Assembly (NCBI GenBank): GCA_947474205.1
Contig: CANJIC010000128.1
Location: 1-6,024 of the forward strand
DNA from: Planctomycetaceae bacterium
GTDB lineage: Bacteria > Planctomycetota > Phycisphaerae > Phycisphaerales > SM1A02
Direction: 5' to 3'
Length of the DNA: 6,024 nucleotides
The stretch's first letter is position 1; each line of letters starts with the position of its first letter. Positions 1 to 4,653 of the stretch are shown piece by piece. The notes under the pieces are model-generated. The model was not told where the DNA came from. It did not search any database and saw nothing but the letters and a program-made list of their open reading frames with translations. The position numbers and the translations under genes were made by a program.

Positions 1-477
1 GTGCGGGTGAATCCCAACTTGGAGGCTCCATTTATTCCCGAGGGCGCGACGGGCTTGCCTGGTGCGCTTGTGTTTTCAACCATGGCATTAATGGTGTCAA
101 GTTATTCCATGCACCAAGCCACACGCCATGTGCGGCAGGGGCGTTCGCAAGAGGCGCACCGGTCCATGACCATTACCTTGGTGTTGGCCTGCGCGTTTCT
201 TGGGCTGCAAACATTCGCGTGGGTCACGCTGTGGCGGCAAAATATTCACTTTGGCGATTCACTGTATGCGTGGAGTTTTTATATTCTCACGGGTCTGCAC
301 GCGCTGCATGTGCTGGCCGGATTTGTTCCGTTGATTCGCGTGTGGCGCAAGACCGCGCGCGGCGCGTATTTCAAGGAGCACCCGGAAGGCATTGTCTACT
401 GCGAAATGTATTGGCACCTTCTTGGCGCAATTTGGCTGGTGCTTTATTTCACGCTGTGGCTTGGCATGAGAACTTAA
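1..477 (+). CDS. ctaE: Cytochrome c oxidase subunit III, C-terminal part (5' end outside window)
   Basis: Subunit III of an aa3/caa3-type heme-copper oxidase, an inner-membrane protein that stabilises the catalytic subunit I of the terminal oxidase. The visible 158 codons hold four membrane segments at about residues 19-40, 56-78, 88-116 and 134-155. The family signatures are the helix containing TGLHALHVLAG (His100, His103) and the last helix with EMYWHLLGAIW (Glu135, His139). The frame is open at base 1, and the GTG there is probably an internal Val rather than the start. Short bacterial (caa3-type) subunit III proteins have five helices, so about one helix should lie upstream. The gene ends in TAA, sharing a TTAA with the convergent DUF3179 gene, so no terminator separates them. 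Identification is firm; the symbol ctaE (also coxC) follows family usage. Confidence 0.9.
   Translation: MRVNPNLEAPFIPEGATGLPGALVFSTMALMVSSYSMHQATRHVRQGRSQEAHRSMTITLVLACAFLGLQTFAWVTLWRQNIHFGDSLYAWSFYILTGLHALHVLAGFVPLIRVWRKTARGAYFKEHPEGIVYCEMYWHLLGAIWLVLYFTLWLGMRT
474..477. other. Shared TTAA: overlapping convergent stop codons
   Basis: The oxidase subunit III stop TAA occupies 475-477, and the minus-strand TAA of the DUF3179 gene occupies 474-476. One palindromic TTAA therefore ends both genes with no intergenic base. Neither gene can have a terminator between them, so each transcript must run antisense into the other. Confidence 0.93.
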
Positions 478-1742
478 TGTGGCGAAGCGGGCGCGTGGAA
501 CGCTTGCCACACAAACCAAAGACACGGTGTCACTTGAATGGGCGTTGCGTCGCTTGATCCCACCAACACGGACGCCGGATCTTTTTGCGACACCACAACA
601 ATGGGCACGCCGCCAACCACAAAATTCCACGGCGCGTCGGCGCCACGGTCGGCGGCCTCTCGCAGCGTGACCACGCGGGTTTCACCACCGGCGGTTATTG
701 CAATCACAGGCATTTTTGCTGGCATTTGCGACGTAATGTTCGCGGGCATTTCCGCATTGATTTCCAACTGACTTTTGGTCTGGCTTTGCGCAGAATGATT
801 CGCCGCATCGCTCGATTTATTGTTCGAAGATGTGGGCAACGCGTTCACAAGCGCCTTGCGCCCAATTGGAAAATCAACCCGCGGGCTGAGCAAGTAGCGG
901 CTGTATGAAAAACTTTTCATGCGCTGCTCATCTTGTGGGTCGGGCAGAATGACTTCCGTGGTTGGATGCGTAGCCAGCCAATGTTTCCAAGTGCACACAT
1001 TCACATTTGGAATTTGCGCAAGTTCGCTCGCAAGCGCGGGCCCAGCGATGGCCTTGCCCGCCATTTGACTCCACAGGCTTGAAGCGGATGCGACCGCAAC
1101 GGGTTGCGCCTGATCCGCATTCATGCCGACTTGCGTTGCTGGCTTTGCGTCTTGGGAATCCATGCTTGGCTGCGCCACAACTGCTGATTGCTTGTCATAC
1201 ATCACCAAGTTTGAATCAAGCAACAATCCGCTGACGCCAAATTGCAGCGTGCGGCCATTCACGCGTCTATCAAAAACAATCGCGCTGTCGCACAAGGGAC
1301 TAAATGTGACCGCAATCGGCACGCCCGCAAGTTCATCATTCACAACTTCGTGCACATTCATGACATTCAATGGATACGCGCGCGACTTGCCGTTGATTTC
1401 CACACCAATCACGCGGTCCGTGGTCACGACATATTTGGAGCGCAACTTTGCGTTGTACGCCAACATTTCGTGGCCAGGCAAAACTTTGGGTTGATCAAGT
1501 GAACGCAAAAAGTCGCGCGGATTTCCGCTGGCCACAAACGCGCCGCCGTTGGTCTGCAAGTTTGATAAATCAAATCCATAGGTGTCCACGGATTGGCCGT
1601 CGCCTTTGGGATGGTGGCCCGTGAAAATGCCAGCGAAAGCCCACGCAAGAATAAGCAGCACCAACACGAACGCCAACGCAATCACCCAACCGCCAGAGCG
1701 AAATGTGAGCGAGGGACGAATGGCGGGGGAGTTCTCGCTCAT
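474..1742 (-). CDS. DUF3179 domain-containing, membrane-anchored protein
   Basis: A 422-residue protein of unknown biochemical role. Residues 1-17 are a short N-terminus with Arg9 and Arg15, and 18-40 form one hydrophobic helix with no obvious cleavage site, so the rest is probably anchored on the outer face of the membrane. The DUF3179 pattern is clear: RAYPLNVMNVHEVVND (121-136), VTFSPLCDSAIVFDRR (145-160), FGVSGLLLDSNLVMYDK (168-184), SLWSQMAGKAIAGP (222-235), TWKHWLATHP (251-260) and a closing CLWFVWQAFHAP (407-418). Many members have CPLC at the second motif; here it is SPLC, leaving only Cys151. Two low-complexity inserts interrupt the fold, at about 187-222 and 301-345. The ATG overlaps the ctaB stop as ATGA, so translation is probably coupled to ctaB; no Shine-Dalgarno is visible. 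The stop overlaps that of the convergent oxidase gene. The family call is strong; a role in oxidase assembly is inferred from position only. Confidence 0.88.
   Translation of the reverse strand: MSENSPAIRPSLTFRSGGWVIALAFVLVLLILAWAFAGIFTGHHPKGDGQSVDTYGFDLSNLQTNGGAFVASGNPRDFLRSLDQPKVLPGHEMLAYNAKLRSKYVVTTDRVIGVEINGKSRAYPLNVMNVHEVVNDELAGVPIAVTFSPLCDSAIVFDRRVNGRTLQFGVSGLLLDSNLVMYDKQSAVVAQPSMDSQDAKPATQVGMNADQAQPVAVASASSLWSQMAGKAIAGPALASELAQIPNVNVCTWKHWLATHPTTEVILPDPQDEQRMKSFSYSRYLLSPRVDFPIGRKALVNALPTSSNNKSSDAANHSAQSQTKSQLEINAEMPANITSQMPAKMPVIAITAGGETRVVTLREAADRGADAPWNFVVGGVPIVVVSQKDPASVLVGSSDATPIQVTPCLWFVWQAFHAPASPH
1739..1742 (-). other. ATGA stop/start overlap, ctaB to DUF3179 gene
   Basis: Read on the minus strand, ATGA contains the ATG of the DUF3179 gene and the TGA of ctaB. 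This four-base overlap is a classic arrangement for termination-reinitiation coupling and places both genes in one transcription unit. It also fixes the DUF3179 start, which has no Shine-Dalgarno of its own. Confidence 0.88.
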
Positions 1743-2983
1743 GGTTTGGTTGGCGATGTCGAAGTCGGTGATGTCGTCGCTGTTGATGTCGGCGATGTCG
1801 ACGATGTTGATGTCGGCGATGTCGACGATGTTGATGTCGGCGATGTCAGCGAAGTTGCGGTCGGCAAAGTTGCGGTGGGCGATGTCGAAGTCGGCAAAGT
1901 TGCGATGGGCAGCGCCAATGTTTTTGTTTGCGAAGTTTCTGGTGTTATGGTTGGTGCCAGTTGCGTGCTCTGCGGCGCGGAGATTCTTTTTTGCATTTCA
2001 GGTGCCGCACTTGCGGGCAGATCAATGATCACATCTCTGCCGCCGCGCAACGCCGCGTCAATCGCGATCGATCCGCGATCCATCACCATGGTTCCAAGCA
2101 CAATTGGCAAATACAGCAGCGAAGCGAAAAACATTTTGCGCGCCGACGCGTTGTCCACCCGCCGCAGAAAAACAAACGCGTAATACGAGAACCCAAGTCC
2201 CGCCAAGCCCGACACAATCGCGCTGGTCATGCCCGCAAGTCCAAGCGATGTGGCCATTAATCCAAGCGGCACCAATATCAACGCGCTTAATAAACTTGTT
2301 TGCGCCGCCAAATGTTCCGAGCCGGGAATCGCTGAAAGCATTTGAAATCCGCCGCGTTGATAATCCGCGCGATGCATCCACGCCAGCGCGAAGAAGTGCG
2401 GCAGCTGCCAGACAAATAAAATCGCGCCCAAAATCCACGCGCCGCGCTGCACATCTCCCGTGGCGGCAACCCATCCAATCATGGGCGGAATGCCGCCAAC
2501 AACCGCGCCCACGAGCGTGTTGAGTGAGCTCATCCATTTCATGGGCGTATACACCGCCACATATAAAAAAATGGTGAGCCCAGCCAGCGCGCTTGAAATT
2601 AAATTCACTTGCGTGGCCAGCACAAAGCAACCGAGATATCCCAAGCCAACGCCCACAATCACCGCCGCGATTAACGGCACGCGCCCCGCAGGAATGGGCC
2701 GGCGTGAAGTGCGATGCATCAGCGCGTCGCGGCGCACCTCAATGGATTGATTCAGCGCGGAGGCGCTTGCGGCCGCAAGAAAAGTTCCCAGCAATGTCCA
2801 CGCAAAGCGCGGCCAGTTGATGGCGTTGGGTTCCGCAATCACAAATCCCGCGGCAGTGGTGGCCAGCACCAGCAAACTGAGACGCGCTTTGATCAGCGTG
2901 CTCCAATCGGACGCAAAATTTCCTTGTGGCGCAATGGCCACGGGCGCGTTGTCCAATTCGGAATTTGCATTGATTAATTTCAT
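1739..2983 (-). CDS. ctaB: Protoheme IX farnesyltransferase (heme O synthase) with repetitive C-terminal tail
   Basis: This UbiA-superfamily membrane enzyme transfers a farnesyl group to heme B, giving heme O, the first step of heme A synthesis. From the chosen start it has 414 residues, against roughly 280-320 for typical members. The core (about 28-303) has around nine hydrophobic helices. The first polar motif is ALNQSIEVRRDALMHRTSRRP (N78, E82, D86, with Glu at the middle position), followed by the conserved GGIPPMIGW (163-171) and HFFALAWMHRADYQRGG (196-212, second motif with D207). Residues 304-414 are a hydrophilic extension; from about 363 it is almost only Thr, Ser and Pro, encoded by tandem repeats. 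I chose the ATG at 2983 because the frame continues upstream only by running antisense through ctaA; a weak GAGAG lies upstream. An ATG at 3034 is possible but would overlap the ctaA start. It is divergent from ctaA and overlaps the DUF3179 gene as ATGA. Confidence 0.93.
   Translation of the reverse strand: MKLINANSELDNAPVAIAPQGNFASDWSTLIKARLSLLVLATTAAGFVIAEPNAINWPRFAWTLLGTFLAAASASALNQSIEVRRDALMHRTSRRPIPAGRVPLIAAVIVGVGLGYLGCFVLATQVNLISSALAGLTIFLYVAVYTPMKWMSSLNTLVGAVVGGIPPMIGWVAATGDVQRGAWILGAILFVWQLPHFFALAWMHRADYQRGGFQMLSAIPGSEHLAAQTSLLSALILVPLGLMATSLGLAGMTSAIVSGLAGLGFSYYAFVFLRRVDNASARKMFFASLLYLPIVLGTMVMDRGSIAIDAALRGGRDVIIDLPASAAPEMQKRISAPQSTQLAPTITPETSQTKTLALPIATLPTSTSPTATLPTATSLTSPTSTSSTSPTSTSSTSPTSTATTSPTSTSPTKP
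1747..1910. repeat. In-frame minisatellite in the 3' end of ctaB (24-bp and 30-bp periods)
   Basis: Three copies of a 24-bp unit start at 1783, 1807 and 1831, each opening with ttgatgtcgg; the third decays after about 17 bases. To the right, gtcggcaaagttgcg occurs at 1860-1874 and again at 1890-1904, a 30-bp period. Degenerate gatgtcg words continue the pattern to about 1750. Both periods are multiples of three, so on the minus strand the array codes an 8-residue unit (TSPTSTSS and variants) in the CtaB tail. The plus-strand reading (Gly-Asp-Val-rich) is a shadow. Confidence 0.9.
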
Positions 2984-3032
2984 GGTGCACTCTCGCCCGT
3001 GCGTGTCTAGGGTGTCTACTATAGATGCCTTC
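2984..3032. promoter_or_regulatory. Probable divergent promoter region between ctaB and ctaA
   Basis: Only 49 bp separate the two start codons, so promoters for both directions should lie here or just inside the genes. An AT-rich island at 3017-3026 around the palindrome CTATAG offers a -10-like TATAGT on the minus strand (3023 to 3018, five of six matches to TATAAT) and weaker TACTAT (3017-3022) or TATAGA (3020-3025) on the plus strand. No good -35 box is seen at normal spacing. The word GTGTCTA occurs twice, at 3003-3009 and 3012-3018, a 9-bp direct repeat that could be an operator. Use of the minus -10 would give ctaB a leader of about 30 nt, while the ctaA leader would be very short. The promoter assignment is inference. 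Confidence 0.4.
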
Positions 3033-4523
3033 ATGAACTCAATCATGCTCGCATCCACGGCATCAAATCCCACCGCGCTTGCCATTGCATTTGGCATTGG
3101 AGTTGCGGGACTAGTGGTGTTGGCGCTGATTATCCGCGCCTTGCGCTCGCACACATTGGCGCTTGGATTTGCCACCACCGCCGCGCAATGGGCGCTGGCG
3201 TATGTGGCCATGATTGGACCGGGACAACTTCTTGGCGACGCGCTCTTTGCGCTGACATTGGCGTGCCCCATTGTCGCGGGCTTTGTGGCGGCGCGCGCAA
3301 TGCGCGATCAAGCCTCGCCACTTGGCGTTGGATGTGTCTCTGGATTTGTGAACTTGCTGGTGGTGGGCGCGCTGGTTGGCGGCGGCAGCAGCGACACCGC
3401 CATGATTATTCAAGGCGCCATCTGGTGCGTGTGCATGCTTGTTGGCAGCGGAGTCCTGGCGCTGTTTGGTGCGTGGCTTGCCCCGCGAATTTTCACCAAC
3501 GCTGGCGCGGCAACAACATCGCAGTGGTCGTGGCCAGCGCCCGCGGCGTTGTTCGCCATGGTGGCAGCCGCAACTATTTTCTTGTTGCTGATCACTGGCG
3601 GACTTGTCACGGGTTTGGAAGCCGGCCTTGCCGTGCCTGATTGGCCCAATTCATTTGGCCACAACATGTTGCTGTATCCAGTGAGCGAAATGAAAGGCGG
3701 CGTGTATTACGAGCACGCGCATCGCTTGTTTGGAATGTTGGTGGGCGTGACCACATTCACCATGGTGCTTGTAGTTTTTCGTGAGGACCGCCGCACGTGG
3801 GTGCGCGCGCTTGCATGCTTCGCGCTGTTCATGGTGTGCGTGCAAGGCTTGATGGGCGGACTGCGCGTCACCGGCACGCTCACTCTCAGTCAAGAGGCCG
3901 CGCAACTGACGCCCAGCACTTTGATAGCCATTGCCCACGGAATCTTTGGGCAAATTGTTTTTGCAACCATGGCGTTGCTTGCGGCGCTGCTCACAATGAA
4001 ATGGAAATCCACCGCCGCGCTTCTCAATTTTGCCGGCGCATCAAGCGTGCGCGCTCTCACCCTGATCGCGCCGTGTGTATTGCTGGTGCAACTTTTTCTT
4101 GGCGCCAGCTATCGACATTTGCAAGTGCCGCCGCATGATGGGTTGCCCGCGTACCACCCAACGTGGGCCATGCATGGACACATTGGGTTTTCAATTGTCG
4201 CGGCGTTGGCGGTGTTGTTGGCCGCAAGCCGCATGTCGGCGGCGGCGCGTGAAACACCGGCGCTGAAATTGCTGGGCACATGCGCCACGTTCCTCATCAC
4301 TATTTTAATAGCGCAAGTGTTGCTGGGCTTGATCTCGTATGTCGCGGTGCTTGTGCGCAAGGACCAAGTGATTCCAATTTGGGAAGTGGTCTTCACTTCG
4401 GCGCATCAAGCCACGGGCGCGTTGTTGTTTGCGGCGGCTATTCAAGGCGCGGCGTGGGCGCGGCGGCTTGTGGCTGTAGACGCGCTCATGGATCAACAAA
4501 TAATTCGCGGATCTGTGTCCTAA
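3033..4523 (+). CDS. ctaA: Heme A synthase (COX15/CtaA family) with extra N-terminal membrane domain
   Basis: This membrane enzyme oxidises the C8 methyl of heme O to a formyl group, giving heme A for the oxidase. The CtaA part lies at about 165-480 of 496 residues: GLEAGLAVPDWPNSFG (194-209), the first His motif EHAHRLFG (E227, H230), IAHGIFGQ (H302), MHGHIGF (H381 and H383) and SAHQATGALLFA (H458). These four sites correspond to the four heme-ligand histidines of the family. I see no cysteine pair like that in the first extracellular loop of the Bacillus enzyme. Residues 1-160 add about five hydrophobic helices (roughly 13-36, 42-61, 66-87, 98-117, 124-150) that I cannot assign. The family is usually about 300-400 residues. 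The ATG at 3033 is the first one that does not run deep into ctaB; Met5 (3045) is an alternative, and there is no clear Shine-Dalgarno. The gene is divergent from ctaB. Confidence 0.93.
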   Translation: MNSIMLASTASNPTALAIAFGIGVAGLVVLALIIRALRSHTLALGFATTAAQWALAYVAMIGPGQLLGDALFALTLACPIVAGFVAARAMRDQASPLGVGCVSGFVNLLVVGALVGGGSSDTAMIIQGAIWCVCMLVGSGVLALFGAWLAPRIFTNAGAATTSQWSWPAPAALFAMVAAATIFLLLITGGLVTGLEAGLAVPDWPNSFGHNMLLYPVSEMKGGVYYEHAHRLFGMLVGVTTFTMVLVVFREDRRTWVRALACFALFMVCVQGLMGGLRVTGTLTLSQEAAQLTPSTLIAIAHGIFGQIVFATMALLAALLTMKWKSTAALLNFAGASSVRALTLIAPCVLLVQLFLGASYRHLQVPPHDGLPAYHPTWAMHGHIGFSIVAALAVLLAASRMSAAARETPALKLLGTCATFLITILIAQVLLGLISYVAVLVRKDQVIPIWEVVFTSAHQATGALLFAAAIQGAAWARRLVAVDALMDQQIIRGSVS

Positions 4524-4540
4524 ATCACCGCGCTTCTATT

Positions 4541-4585
4541 GTTTCAATCACGGGTGTTTCAATCATGCGTGTTTCAATCACGGGG
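4541..4585. repeat. Three-copy 15-bp tandem repeat downstream of ctaA
   Basis: The units lie at 4541-4555, 4556-4570 and 4571-4585, consensus gtttcaatcacgggt. The middle copy has tgcgt in place of cgggt and the last ends in g. A diverged gtttcaa occurs again at 4620. The array starts 18 bp after the ctaA stop, in the spacer shared by two convergent genes. It is too short and has no spacers, so it is not a CRISPR array. No function is evident. Confidence 0.85.
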
Positions 4586-4607
4586 CTCGATGCCGCGCAC
4601 ATGACTG

Positions 4608-4645
4608 CGCGCATGTGTAGTTTCAACAACACGCGCGGAATTTTT
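4608..4645 (+). terminator. Probable intrinsic terminator of ctaA
   Basis: A GC-rich hairpin is followed by a short T tract. CGCGC (4608-4612) pairs with GCGCG (4633-4637) and GTGT (4615-4618) with ACAC (4629-4632); there is a 2-nt bulge at 4613-4614 and a 10-nt loop. GAA and five T (4641-4645) follow. It lies 85 bp after the ctaA stop and just before the end of the convergent gene. An overlapping hairpin (4632-4637 with 4647-4652) could act on the other strand but has no good T tract there. Confidence 0.5.
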
Positions 4646-4653
4646 GCGCGCGC

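Noticed and set aside
1747..1910. Possible origin or iteron array
   Set aside because: The repeats are in frame within ctaB, have 24/30-bp periods tied to codons, and lack an AT-rich unwinding region or a nearby replication gene.
1593..2183. Plus-strand frame of 196 codons, rich in Gly-Asp-Val repeats
   Set aside because: It is the antisense of the ctaB tail and its minisatellite. The repetitive appearance comes from the DNA array, and the minus strand holds a clear conserved enzyme.
2058..2630. Minus-strand frame of 190 codons inside ctaB
   Set aside because: It lies out of frame within the conserved CtaB core and has no family features.
2817..3032. N-terminal extension of ctaA by 72 codons
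   Set aside because: It would overlap the 5' part of ctaB on the other strand and has no recognisable content. The ATG at 3033 leads directly into the first membrane helix.
2984..3271. N-terminal extension of ctaB by 96 codons, giving a 510-residue protein
   Set aside because: The extension runs antisense through the start and first membrane helices of ctaA, shows no CtaB similarity, and would abolish the divergent promoter region. The start at 2983 gives a normal CtaB N-terminus.
4541..4585. CRISPR-like repeats, since gtttcaatc resembles the end of some CRISPR repeats
   Set aside because: The units are contiguous at 15 bp with no spacers, only three copies are present, and there are no cas genes.
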